Shown: in pieces, positions 10,471-21,658 of the stretch
Position numbering within the stretch: position 1 is the first letter of the stretch
Layout: each line of letters begins with the position of its first letter
NCBI GenBank assembly: GCA_037953625.1
Contig: CM075649.1
Coordinates: forward strand, 91,951,290-92,015,289
Reading direction: 5' to 3'
Length of the DNA stretch: 64,000 bases
Source of the DNA: Crotalaria pallida
Lineage: Eukaryota; Streptophyta; Magnoliopsida; Fabales; Fabaceae
Program-made: the position numbers and the translations under genes
The notes under the pieces: model-generated
The model's database searches: none
What the model was told of the DNA's origin: nothing
The model's input: only the letters and a program-made list of their open reading frames with translations

Positions 10471-10925
10471 AATTATTATTATAATTTTTATGTGAACTTG
10501 AGGAAAATAATTAGAAATTTTTTTATATCTTTTTATGCATAGATGCTAACATCAATAGTAATCTCATATTCTTGTCTATGGTTTTTGAATTTTTTTTAGT
10601 ACCAAATAACATATATTATTTTTTTTACCACACTGAGTGAGTTGTGGCTTACTGCAGTTTATGAGCTCACCATTAAGGATATTCATTGAGCCATAAGTCT
10701 TCAAAAGATGTAGGAGGATAAATGCACCATGTCGCAGAAGAAAAGCCAGAGTTTATTTCAGAGTATGAATATACTTTTCCTTTTTCATGCTGCATTGTTC
10801 CAATTGTAGTTATTATTTTGAATATGCTTGTATAATTAGTTTTTAGTTATTTATTTGATTAATAAATCTTTGATACTATTTACTTTCTTGTAATATAATA
10901 GTATACATATTAAGCATTGTACATA
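10471..10925. other. AT-rich region next to Helitron helicase end
   Basis: No open frame with recognisable homology. If the Helitron is intact at this end, its minus-strand 3' terminus (a short hairpin followed by CTRR) should lie here. I could not identify one with confidence. Confidence 0.3.
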
Positions 10926-12640
10926 TTATAATAAGCTATTATCTAAGAAAAGTAAAATACACCAACAATTGTATTGTTGCTGCCTAATGTACAATTTGAA
11001 AATTTCTTTCCAAACTACATTGGTAGTAAGTTTAGATGGTTTCCTAGCATCATCATGCACCAAAATTTTCAAACCTTTCTTATTTTTGACTCGAGACACT
11101 GCCACATATAGTTGTCCATGAGTAAAAATCGGTCTAGGAAGATACAAATCAACATGACCTAAGGATTGTCCTTAAGACTTGTTAATAGTCATTGCAAAAC
11201 ACACTGTAATTGGGAATTGTCGTCTTTGTAGTTTAAATGGCCATTTATATTGCGAAGGTACCATGAGCATCCTTGGGATGAATATCTTATGACCGTTGGT
11301 TGCTCCCGTCATGATCTCAGCTTCAATGACACAATTGTGTAGTCTACTAACCAGTAGTCTAGTACCATTGCATAATCCTTGAGATTGGTCAATATTTCCG
11401 AGTAACATTATTGGTACCCAACTTTTAATCTAACTTCATGGTTTGGAAGTCCAGAACATGTCAAGTCATTTAGGAATTCTGATTGGTTGAGATGTTGCAT
11501 GCCATGGTATTCTCTCTGGCTTGGACATATCCTATTAGTGTTGTAGTAAACCTTTCTTCTCCTGGGATGATAGACATAATGTAATCATTTTTTTTTTCTT
11601 AACTATACGCAATGTTGGGCACAGTATTGCTCTTTCCTGGACATAACTTTTGTCCTTGTAATTAGTTATTAGACCATGGTAAGTTTTCTCTACAATTGTC
11701 GAGATAGGGTCGGCAAAATCCATTATAAGTAAGTCCTATGGGATCTTTATTTCAACCTCACCATCATTAGGTGTTCTTGCATCACCATTACCAACATCTA
11801 ATATCCAACTTGCGAAATTTCGCTTCTGGTGAATATCTTAATTAGCACATCCTGATTGCAACTTCATGTTCTTTGTTAATGTTAACACCTAAACAACACA
11901 AATGAAAAATATATAAAACAACTTTTTATAGCAGTAATTACTAAAAGTATTTTATTAATTATCCATAAATTTGTATATACCTTGCAATGGTCCCATAATG
12001 GTGAGGATTTAATTGTGGCAAATATGATTTCAGCTTTTCCTCCTCCAGGTATTACTGGGAGGATTTGTCTAAAATCGCCACCAAAGACTATTGTTTTACC
12101 ACCAAAGACTTTGTTCTCAAAATTAGGGTCTGCAGTCCGCATGATATCTCTAAAAGTTCTATCCAGTGCTTCAAAACATTCCTTTCTACTCATTGGAGCT
12201 TCGTCCCATATTACTAACTTGGTCATTTTTAGTAACTCATTAGCCAACTCTGAACCCTGTTTAATTTTACTTGTAGAATGTAAAGCTACTTCAATTGGTA
12301 TTCCAAATCTAGAATGAGCTATTCTTCCTCCTGAAAGAAGAATAGCTGCTATACCGCTGGATGCGACATTAATAACTATATCACCTTTAGATCTTATAGC
12401 AGCAATGAGAGTAGTCCATACGAAAGTCTTACCGGTACCTCCATAACCATTCAAGAAAAAAAGTACACTTGTCTTTTGTTCTACAGATGTCATAATAGTG
12501 TTAAAAGCATACATTTGCTCATCTGTTAACTTAGACATTAGTATCTCTAAATCATCCTTTAGTTGTGATTGATTGTAATTCATTTCATTCTGTATGAGAG
12601 CATTACCATGTTCATTTTGGGTTGACATATCAGGGTATGG
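10926..12640 (-). pseudogene. Helitron RepHel pseudogene, PIF1-like helicase half
   Basis: C-terminal helicase part of a Helitron rolling-circle transposase, which would unwind DNA during transposition. The first segment (12640-11990) enters in frame at YPDMSTQNEHGN. It has Walker A GYGGTGKT (~residue 60 of the open frame at 12628), Walker B VIWDEAPM (~138) and FGGDFRQILPV. After WDHCKV a GT donor suggests an intron to about 11885. Downstream pieces continue with the ADPISTIVE...YKD segment (11723-11640), GNIDQSQGLCNGTRL (11408-11340), QRRQFPITVCFAMTINKS and, after an in-frame stop, the conserved LYVAVSRV motif (11147-11040). A frameshift near 11600 and that stop make it a pseudogene. It is missing everything upstream of the YPDM segment, which is replaced at 12641 by an LTR. 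The matching N-terminal half is at 60276-62750. Confidence 0.88.
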
Positions 12641-12898
12641 TGTAACACCCCAAAATTTTAATCCTGGATTAATAAAAGTTAATTAAAAATTTTATTTATA
12701 ATTAATTGCTATTATAAATCCCTGATTAAATTAGGTATTTAGTATGCGAGTGGGCGAAAAATAATTCCATAGTTATCTTCTATGCAAAAATTAGAATTTT
12801 GCATGTTAGTCCCTGCTGTAGGACCTAATTGCAATATTAGAAAGATTTTGGAGGGAAGAAGGGATAAAATAATTATTTTTCAAATTTGAGTCGAATGA

Positions 12899-12924
12899 CT
12901 CGAGTATTTCTTACAATACTCGAG
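12899..12924. repeat. CTCGAG pair upstream of TATA in LTR A'
   Basis: Two CTCGAG palindromes 20 bp apart in the form ACTCGAGTATT, about 135 bp before the TATTTAAG box. Same arrangement as in LTRs A and B. Confidence 0.75.
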
Positions 12925-13056
12925 TATTCTGGGTAGAACTGGTTGAGTTAGTGCGTTTGATGAGTCACCGTTCCACTATCTCCTCGATTCGACACAAAAT
13001 CAGTTAAGGAACACCTCAACTGCTTCGTGTCGACATGCATGTATCTAGAGATTTCC

Positions 13057-13064
13057 TATTTAAG
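13057..13064 (+). promoter_or_regulatory. Putative TATA box of LTR A'
   Basis: TATTTAAG, at the position that corresponds to TATAAAAC in the related LTR A. Assigned by alignment of surrounding sequence and by spacing. Confidence 0.5.
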
Positions 13065-13954
13065 CTCATCAACCACAAATTCGAACTCTTGTTGATCAAA
13101 TCGTGAGTTTTAGGGTTTTCTATTTCGTTCGATCTATTCTCTTTGATCTCTGAGTGATAGATTACGAGTGATACACAGTTACGAAGCTTACATCTCAAGC
13201 TTTGTAAAGAAACTAAAATCATAAGCTAAGATCGAGTGTGTAGGGAGAATCGAATCCAAGAAGTGGAGGTGTTGAAAGCTGACTTAAGTTCCTGGAGCTT
13301 ACTTTGGAGTCTGTTTTTGGTAAGCTCAGGCAACCTCTCCATGTAAATCTTGTTCCTTTAGTTAGTACGAATTGTAGAGAGTAGTTAGAGACTAATTTCC
13401 CCAATTTTTATGTCTGTCTAATGCATAAACCAATTCAATCTTGGTGCTCTGCTGAAACTGCTCTGTTTCAGTGTGGACTTTGGGGAGCTCAGTATTGTAA
13501 GGCCAATTTTCATCAAATTTCAGTTTCTACTCAATCTAGAGGTAAGTGGGAAGCTATACATTGACTAGAATAAGGTTTAATTACTTGGTTTGTGTTAGAA
13601 AGCCACCATGAGGCTTAAAGGGCTTAGTTTGAAATAGTATATTGGCTTGGAGGCCATTCTGTATGTTATAACTTGTTGGAGCATGTTTGTTATGTTGCAT
13701 GTGAGCTAAATGCAAGTTACTTTCATGTTAAACATGCTCAGAATTGAAATTGGTATGCCAAGTTGTTGAAAACATGATTTTTATGCATAATGAATACTTT
13801 GCTTTGATTCAGTGTAATGTGATGTAATTTTTGTATTGGAACATGTTTAATATACTTAAACTTAACTCTGTTGAACATTGATTTTGGTTAAAATTGGTTA
13901 GAATTGAATTTGGCATGTGAAAACTTAATTTCAGTGTTTTACTGTCATGAAATA

Positions 13955-14236
13955 CTCGAGTCTTTGGCTCGATACTCGAGTAGATCGTGGTGCACCGGTG
14001 CATCTGGTAGCACCAGTACTCGAGTGTTTGAGCTGAGATTAGAGTATTGTCTGATGCACCAATTTGAAACTGTGATGAACCACTCGAGTCTTTTGTGAAC
14101 TACCCTAGTATTCTGAATGATGAACTACTCGAGTAATTCATGAACTACTCGAGTATTTCTGGAAAATCTGAAACTTTACTTATTAGTAAACGTATGAACT
14201 ACTCGAGTCTTTTGGTAAGATACTCGAGTCTTTTTA
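13955..14236. repeat. Second CTCGAG array in LTR A' leader
   Basis: Nine or so ACTCGAGT words, plus one GTGCACCGGTGCA palindrome with the same CpG-at-dyad layout. It lies about 0.9 kb downstream of the TATA box, just before the Tat insertion. Confidence 0.8.
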
Positions 14237-14244
14237 GTCAGAAC

Positions 14245-14812
14245 TGTCGTTTCCTTAATCGAAATCACCCTTAAAGCTATAGAAGAACTTTAGGAATGAT
14301 ATCAACCAAGATACTAATGTAGGACTCTTTAGGATTTCTGTATATCCAGTTGGGATAAACATGTTCTCCCTAGTCAACAATGTGTGTGCTAGTGTCAACA
14401 TAGGGATGAGAAGACGTACCTTAGCCCCTATAGCATGGTGGTTCTTATAGGGGATTACCTGTGTGTTATGGGCCTTTCTGATGAGGCTTGTGAAGAGGAA
14501 GAACTCAAATAGGATTTGTAAAGGTCTTGATAAGGTTGCCTTCATAAATCTTGTATGTGATAAGTCCTTATCTTTATCATGTTCATCCATCCCAGTTACG
14601 TAAGACAAGAGGAGATGTTGTTAAGCTAATCCAGACTGTTAGGGATAAGGATATGGTTGAATACCCTGTGCTCGGACCTAATCTCAAAAGCTGGTAACGT
14701 TTCCTGAATGTACGTGGGCTCGGCTTTGCTACCGAGCGAATATAATAATCTGCATATATTAATCCAGTGTCTAACTGGTTGGTTTAATGTAATATTCTCT
14801 TGGTCCACTACA
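14245..14812 (-). repeat. 3' LTR of Tat/Retand element, 568 bp
   Basis: Starts TGTCG and ends CACTACA in plus orientation, and matches 47677-48244 over its full 568 bp with about 18 differences counted by eye (about 3%). The outer flank AGAAC (14240-14244) is repeated after the other LTR (48245-48249), a perfect 5 bp target-site duplication. On the minus strand the inner side is preceded by a purine-rich CTTGGGGAGCTTA tract. Confidence 0.92.
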
Positions 14813-15707
14813 TAAGCTCCCCAAGCTCGGTTGGGTGATTTGAGCCCTGCCGAGTTAAAGAGTTGATCGAGCTGTTAGTTAGACCTTTGAGATCTTTTCT
14901 ACTAAGGCATGCTAGGCTGACGAGAAGAGGAATCCAGCTGTCTTAGCGTACCCGTATATCTGTCCTTTCATCTGTACGGAAAGGACCTTCCAATTCTTCC
15001 TATACTTTCACGTGTCCTTTCCATTATCGGGAAACAAAACGTTGAGATTTCAAAACTTCAAACAATGCCACATATACAGTTGTAAATGGAATGGGCTTTG
15101 TTTATTCGGCCCAATTCTCAGATAGTGGAGGGAAACTTCTGAAGGTAAAGATTGGAACGGTTTTCGAAATCTATTTCTGGCGGATTTTATCAACTTCTTT
15201 CTCTTTCTTCCATCATCTTGAAGAGTCGCTTCACTTGCCAACGATCTACAGTAGATTCGAAGAACATTGAAGAAGTTCTTGCACCGATTGCACTCTTTCC
15301 ACTAATTATACCAGGAACGCTCCAAGTTCGTTGTTACTTCCATCATCAACGCCTTACCCGCTCATCATCAAACAAGTAATGATCACATTCTTTCAACACT
15401 CCTTGACTCCTTTTTGCTTCTGTTTTTTCAAGTTTCAAAATGTTGCATGCGTTTTGTTAATATCATCTTCTGTGTGGATTGAGCTTAAGACACACCTTGT
15501 TACGTTCTAGTGTAAGCCATGCATCCCTTTTCTTAATTCTGAATCGATCTTAGGGTCTCATCAAACCTTGCGCTGATCGTCTGGATACCCCTCTTTACTC
15601 TGAAATTCTTTGCCATTTCTTGAACGATTATCGAAGGGTTTTTTAGGATAATGTTGCTCTCTCGCTGTTGATAATTTCCTAGGGCTTGTATCAAAGTGGG
15701 GATAGAA
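14813..15707. other. Tat element region between 3' LTR and antisense ORF
   Basis: Internal Tat sequence on the 3' side of pol. It begins with the polypurine tract (14813-14826 on the minus strand). It contains a TTCTTTCTCTTTCTTCC stretch near 15190 that could be the 5' untranslated part of the plus-strand antisense ORF. No retroviral domain expected here. Confidence 0.5.
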
Positions 15708-15742
15708 ATGAGTGAGGATTCTGTAAGTTCTGATATACCAAG
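15708..15742 (+). pseudogene. Tat antisense ORF, 5' fragment
   Basis: ATG at 15708 opens a frame (MSEDSVSSDIP) that is interrupted by the D1 LTR and continues in frame at 21296. Tat/Retand elements carry such an extra ORF in antisense to gag-pol between integrase and the 3' LTR; its function is unknown. Being on the strand opposite to Tat gag-pol fits. The start choice is tentative because upstream exons may exist. Confidence 0.55.
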
Positions 15743-16167
15743 TGTAACACCCCGATTCGGCAACTTGAAAACCACCATTACTTAAATTGAATATAGTGAA
15801 AATTTGGGCCAATTTTTTTTTTTAAAACGTGTATAACAGAGACATGAGAACATTTAAGTTTTCAAAACTTGATTAATATTAAAACCTGTGTTCTCATGTT
15901 GCATAAAAATCTTTCAAGTTCCAAACTGAGATGTCACAAAACACCACACCTTGAAACTTGTCCACTAAAACATAATTTAGTTACAACAGCCCATTTACTT
16001 GTTTCAAAACATCAGTACTGAATAAATTATCATCCGGGGTACAACATGGTAAAGCTATGGTACTAAGAACTTGCAGTGGGATACATTACTCTGGGGGAAA
16101 TTACCTATTCTCTAGTCATACATACTAAAACTTGCCACCTAATACTGATTCATGGCTGATCAAACTC

Positions 16168-16479
16168 TCAATCATCTTCATCCGTCGGGAGATCCTCAGG
16201 GTTCGGGCACCAATCCTCGTCACTGAGACACTCCTCCGTGTCGGCCTCAGACCACCGATCTGAATCGTCGTCATCTGCCACCTCAGGGGTTTCTTCCATA
16301 GAGTTGTCTTGTGCTTTCTCTTCCTCCATCTCGCGGGCTAAAAGCCTCTCCATGATCTCTGCCCTTCGCCGCTTCATCTCTATGAAGACTATGACATAGG
16401 CGGACATAGTTATATTGTCTCCTCTCAATGGAGATGCTCCTATCTCTTGAATAAGCTGGAATCTCGCGATATTGTCCAT
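16168..16479 (-). CDS. LTR-internal ORF with acidic C-terminus, 103 aa
   Basis: Unrecognised protein. The N-terminal ~60 residues are mixed and charged (KRRRAEIMERLLAREMEEE looks helical); the last ~40 are strongly acidic and end DLPTDEDD. A possible 3' splice site (AATCTTAG) immediately precedes the ATG, which would allow expression from the LTR promoter by splicing over the long leader. It lies about 0.4-0.7 kb from the LTR end, the same place as the 162-aa acidic ORF in element B. The other D-type LTR at 62984 does not keep this ORF. It may be spurious. Confidence 0.4.
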   Translation of the reverse strand: MDNIARFQLIQEIGASPLRGDNITMSAYVIVFIEMKRRRAEIMERLLAREMEEEKAQDNSMEETPEVADDDDSDRWSEADTEECLSDEDWCPNPEDLPTDEDD

Positions 16480-17584
16480 CTAAGATTCATACATTTTCCC
16501 AATACAAAGCAGAAGTACAATAGAGAGTGAGCTACCCAAAACATTAAATGTCGACTGTGTGGAATTACAATAGGCAAATATTAAGACAAAACGACATACC
16601 TCAAATAAATCATAACAACAACATGATCATCATCATATAAACATAAACACATGTTCGATCTTCCGTAATAACATTCTCAAGATCTTTCTCTTAAAACTTT
16701 CACAATCCTTATCAATTCTTTCCTCAATAATTATTTCCAAACTTATCAACTATTTCAGGGCTCTTATTTCATATTTGACTCATAAATCTTATTCATCACT
16801 TGATATTCTTACTGTATTTTTCTTTTAAACATCTTAATCTTTTAAGTCTTATCGTTCCAGTTCGCATCAATGATGTGGGGAAATCATCATTGACCTCGCA
16901 CACACGTCTACATCTCCTCGGTCATCCACCTAGCCTAGTCGGAAGCAAACAGGAGTACAGGACCTTTACCACGCGGGCACGACAGCTGTCTCAACAATTG
17001 GCTCCAAGCCAGGAGAACTGTAGAAAGCTCGGGTACAGTCTCAACTCAATTCATATCATATCAAATCATCTATTATCAAGGCGCATTGTAGAAAACTCGG
17101 GTACAGTGGCAAATCACATATGCCCCGTTCCAGTCCCTCTCACTGCTCAAGATTTGCAATCTAGGGGGCGACAGTATTATTCTAGTCTCGAATGCAGAAC
17201 TTACCACGGCTTTGGACCCAGTCCTTACCACGTTCGTATACCACATATGGAGTTCGTTCTGCCTAGAAATTACTCTAGACTTCTTGACGTTTCACCGTCA
17301 TTGTCCTCCCCTAATGCAATCTCCACCTGAGTATCCGCAGATACTCATGGTACCTTTCTCTCCACTACTTCGATATCACACTCATGCCTCACCGCATTCG
17401 TTAATCTCTTTTCAAGGATTTTAAAGTTTTAGAGTTTTAATTAACGGCTTAATCCTAATGGTCGGGTCATCCTTGGTACATCCCTTCAACGAGTCCCGAC
17501 CGCTAATCGTTCAATCCGTTCCCCAAAGAATCTCATCAGCATCTTGCATCACATCTCTTTCTCATGCATCTCATCAGCTTTATT

Positions 17585-17770
17585 CTCGTCAGCTGTTGCT
17601 CAGCAGCATCATCAGCATCCTTCTCGTTAACTATTGTTCAGCAGCATCATCAGCATCCTTCCTCGTTAGTTATTGCTCAGCAGCATCATCAACATCCTTC
17701 CTCGTTGGCTATTGTCAGCAGCATCATCAACATCCTTCCTCGTCGGCTATTGCTCAGCAGCATCATCTTA
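17585..17770. repeat. Tandem repeat, ~40 bp unit, 4-5 copies
   Basis: Units of the form GCTATTGCTCAGCAGCATC followed by ATCAACATCCTTCCTCGTT. Neighbouring units differ at one to three bases. The open frame that runs through it is a by-product of the repeat. Confidence 0.85.
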
Positions 17771-20700
17771 ATTCTTTCTCAATCTCAGCTCATGTTTCTC
17801 TTCCAATCACTATTTATTTCTTTCACAGTTTCATTCACCTCATGACTTATCTCTTTCTCAATCATTCTCATAATTCTTATCCGTACTCTTTTTTCTTCTG
17901 TCTTAATTCATTACTTTCACAATTTCGTTATTATCATCTCATGCTTCAGGTGTAATCAAACATTTCTCAGACAGTATCACGATTGCTTAATAGATAATTA
18001 AATTAGGTCACATACTAAGAAAATCAAGCAGCTCACGCACAATCATAACATCATACTATCTCAACAAAAACATGTCAACAAAAAAAAACAACAAACCGAT
18101 CTCAGCTGTTCGTGTGGATAGCCAAACAAACAAACAATTGCTATCCCACTACTTTGCTTAATGAAATCAGGGTCCAACTTTTGAGATGATTGGATGCCTT
18201 AATATGTTACCTAAATACCACGGCGTCTTAAGGGAAAGCCCCTCTCTCACCTCAATGACGTAAACTTTCGAAATCTTTCCAAGATTTACCAGTTGCTAGC
18301 CTTGCCTCGTTCCCTTTTCGTCCGTCATTCGAACTAGAACATTTTTTCCATGCGTTAAAACAATTTCAATAAATTCTTAATTTCGTTCTTGAAAACACTT
18401 TGAAACAATTCCTTTTTGAAAACATATTGCCATTATCCACAGATTTCAAATTCAAATCAAATCCATAATTAAAACGGTTTCGAGAAAACTTGAAATAATT
18501 CGAAAATACTCTCTTTATCAAAATAGACTCCATTTCATTCGTAAAAACTTAATTTAAAACATTCACGTTATAAAAATCGTTATCCTTAAGCATCCAATAG
18601 AATACAAAATTTCAAGAGGATAAAATTCCAGAACCACTTTGAATTGATTCGTTTAAATCCCAAAACTTTACAACACTATTAAATACGGATCACAGGGTGT
18701 TATTTAGAAATTCCAAATCAATTTAAATTGCTTAAACTATACTTTCCAAATCAAATATATATATTTTTTTATATCTTTTGAAATCCAGACATAGGTTTTT
18801 CACCAATAATTCTAACAAACAATTTCAAAAATAAATCTAATTCAAATCTAGATTTTTTTTCCAAAGCATATCCAATGAACATAACGAACAACACATTAAG
18901 TTTTCAAAACATACACAACTCACATAATGCAAGTCACATTCTAAATCATTTAAAATTGTTAATTAAATTAATCTTCATATATTAACTCAATCATCCATAA
19001 GGAAATAATTCAAACTTAACCTCTTAATTAATTCAACAAGGACCGAATTAACCATGGTCAACAATTTCTAATTACCAATAAATTTTAAACCTTGGAATCA
19101 TGGAATTAACATCATAAAAATTTCTTTTTGATTAACTCAATTAATTAATTTATTTTCATTTCTAAAAACCGAAAAGGGTTAAAGAAATCAACATATCCTT
19201 TCCATCAAACCTATAACGTCATACACATAGAATATGGTCATTATCAAAGGTCATTTCATGGAGAAAATTTTCCAACCATCTAAACATGCATTGGCCGAAT
19301 CATATAGGTACAATCTTGCAAAGATTTAATGCACAAATAAAGACATAAAATAATGAAATTACTCTCTTTTCTTTAAGACTAAAACCATGAGCATCCAAGA
19401 AGAAAAATTTAACAATTTTAATTCACTTTCTTAGCTTAAATCAAAACAACAATTAAAGTCACACATCATCTCAAAGTTTCATTTTTATTTTTCTTTAAAT
19501 TTGATTATTGCATGCATACACTTCTATGCTTTTAGATTCAACTAGTTTTATCATACATGTAACCTAAATAATGATCAAACACAATTTCCTACTCTTCTTC
19601 CTCATGGCCGAATATCATCATGCAAAAGACAAGGATTTTGGTTCACTTTTTCAACATGCAAAAGTCATATAATCAAATCAAGACATGTAGGTTTTCAAGG
19701 CAAATTTTTCAAAGCATTATACTACATCACTCACTCATATCAACATGCATTAATCATTATCATGACAAAATTTTTCTTAAATATTTCCATTAAAACTCAA
19801 GCTCATAACTTTTTCTTAAACAAAATTAAGATTATACTTTAAACTTCAAAAATATGACATGCATGAACTTGAAATCATTAAATCCATCCATAATATATAC
19901 ATGCATCAACTTTTCACAAAATAACAAGCATAAATCCCATTTTCATCAATCATGGCCGAATGGCCTTCACACAAACATGACATGCACAAGATAAATTCTT
20001 AGATTAAATCATGTTTATGCAAAAAAAAATCATTTTAAAGCTTGTTACCCTATTCTTTCTCCAAAACCGTGACAAGCATAAAAGAAAAACTTGATCTTTC
20101 CACTTAAATTTGACATGCAAGCTTCAAGATCTTAGCTTTTTGCTTATTAAACATGGATTATTACATGCATCCAGTTAAACCACCAAAATCATCATCAAAT
20201 CAACATGCAAAGCCAAAGATCTCAACTTTATCTTCAAGTAAGCTTAGATCATATAATTGCTTGTAAAATAATCACATAAATACACATAGATCACGGTTTG
20301 AGCAAAAAAATTTAACATGCAAGACTAAAGATCTTCACTTTATCATTTATCAAGTTTAGATCATGAATTTATTTATCAAATCATCTCATAAAAGCTTCAA
20401 AAACCACGGTTTAAGTGAGGAAATCCAACATGCAAAGAAATTTATTTTAGTCTTCACAAAAATCTCAAATAATACTTTAGATCTTTAAGATTTTGTTTGA
20501 AAAGCACCAAGATCCATCATGAAAACATTGGCCGAACCATAAAGTCCATGGTTTCACATATTACAAATCATTTTAAGTCTTAAAAGTCCATGGTCAAGAA
20601 TAAGCAACACTTGCACTCATCTTTCAAGCCATAAAAATAAACATGCAAGGAGAAAGAAAAAGAAAAATTACAAAACCAAAAGAAATACCTAACTAACATA

Positions 20701-20940
20701 ATCTTCTTCTTGATCTTCAAATCACCTACCAAGAAGAGGTTGATCTCCTAGTCTTCTAGCACTTTAGATCTTCAAGGAACAAGCTTGATTAAACTCCTAA
20801 CTCTCTTCTTCCTCTTCCTATCTCTTGGCCAACTCTCTCTCTCTTTCTTTCTAAGAGTTTGATGGGCTCTTAGAATGTGTTTGGGTGAAATGAGAAGAAG
20901 AATGAAAAATGAACTAAGGAAATGAACTAAGGCTTCATGT

Positions 20941-20948
20941 ATTTATAG
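20941..20948 (-). promoter_or_regulatory. Putative TATA box of D1 LTR
   Basis: Minus strand CCTATAAATACATGAAG, a strong TATA match with plausible spacing from the LTR right end. It sets the D1 orientation as minus. Confidence 0.6.
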
Positions 20949-21290
20949 GCAAACAAATTATTCCTCCTTTGCCCTTGGGTTTTGGTATCGGTTCAAGCAC
21001 AAAGGGAGGGGTAATTTTGGCCTTCCAAGAGTTTGCATGTAAGGGATCAAATCAAGGAGACATGGTAGAGTGAATTAGGGCATTAGGTCACTTCTTGAAT
21101 GATTAACTCTACCACTCTAAATTTTCCTACCCATCCTATCTTACTAAATTTCCAAATGGTTCCACTTATCCTATAAATTCTTTGTCCTAAAAATTAAAAT
21201 CTTAAGCCTACACATACACTCACACAACCGTAGCGCACACACACACATCTTATATTTTTATTTTTTATTTTTTTTATTTTAGCCTACACA

Positions 21291-21658
21291 TACCAATGGA
21301 AAACCTGTACTCTGTAAGCCCGGTGGGACCTGATGAAAGAATTTGTACTCGAATTCCTGAGGGAAGAACTGGTTTTTATTTCTATGAGGAAGTAGTGACT
21401 CGCCTTGGAGTTAGGATGCCATTTATGGACTTTGAGATAGAAGTTCTGAATACATTGAGAATTGCCCCTTCACAGTTACATCCGAATGCATGGGCTTTCG
21501 TGCGAGCCTTTCAACAAGTGTGCTCGGCGATGGATTGGTCCTGTACTAACCCCACCTTTTTTTTACTTATTTACCCCACGAGCCAATGCCTTTGAGAAGG
21601 GGTCTGAAAAATGTCCCTGGTTATCGTTGAAAGCCCGTTCTGGATACGCCTTGTTGAC
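21291..21658 (+). pseudogene. Tat antisense ORF, main fragment (gypsy-type transposon domain)
   Basis: Resumes from 15742 after the D1 insertion. It encodes VGPDERICTRIPEGRTGFYF, then PFMDFEIEVLNTL and LHPNAWAFVRAFQ, which match the plant domain often labelled putative gypsy type transposon. A frameshift at the T run near 21549-21556 moves the remainder (FYLFTPRA...WLSLKARSGYALL) into another frame. The homology stops at 21658 where a partial LTR (E) begins. Molecular function is unknown. Confidence 0.7.

Larger units (their letters stand above)
12641..14244 (+). repeat. Tekay-type LTR A', left part, inserted in Helitron
   Basis: Starts TGTAACACCCCAAAA directly at the Helitron break. It is a diverged relative of the LTRs at 32162 and 40257: a shared GTTAGTGCGTTTGATGAGTC block, the GGCTTGGAGGCCA region and CTCGAG arrays. 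U3 carries two CTCGAG sites (12899-12924), then a TATTTAAG box at 13057-13064, and the leader carries a second array (13955-14236). It is interrupted at 14244 by the Tat element (TSD AGAAC) and resumes at 48250. Confidence 0.8.
15743..21290 (-). repeat. D1: 5.5 kb solo-like LTR inserted in Tat antisense ORF
   Basis: Starts TGTAACACCCCGATTCGGC, homologous to 62984-64000, and ends near CCTACACA. Both flanks carry TACCA(A) (15736-15741 and 21291-21296), consistent with a target-site duplication, although the exact ends are blurred by two bases. Orientation is minus: a TATA box (CTATAAAT, 20941-20948) lies about 350 bp inside the right end, so R-U5 would be over 5 kb. It holds an acidic ORF (16168-16479) and a ~40 bp tandem repeat. 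18000-20700 is AT-rich with recurring CATGCA and GGCCGAA words and no gene. No gag, pol or partner LTR, so probably a solo LTR. Confidence 0.7.

Noticed and set aside
10283..10495. 70-codon frame in the TRIM-like element
   Set aside because: Short TRIM-type elements do not encode proteins, and the frame lies across known non-coding blocks.
13809..14098. Overlapping short frames in LTR A' near the palindrome array
   Set aside because: No domain, and the related LTR A does not keep the frames.
17458..17955. 165-codon open frame through the D1 tandem repeat
   Set aside because: The reading frame changes relation to the repeat unit between copies, and an overlapping frame of similar length exists; best explained by repeat composition.
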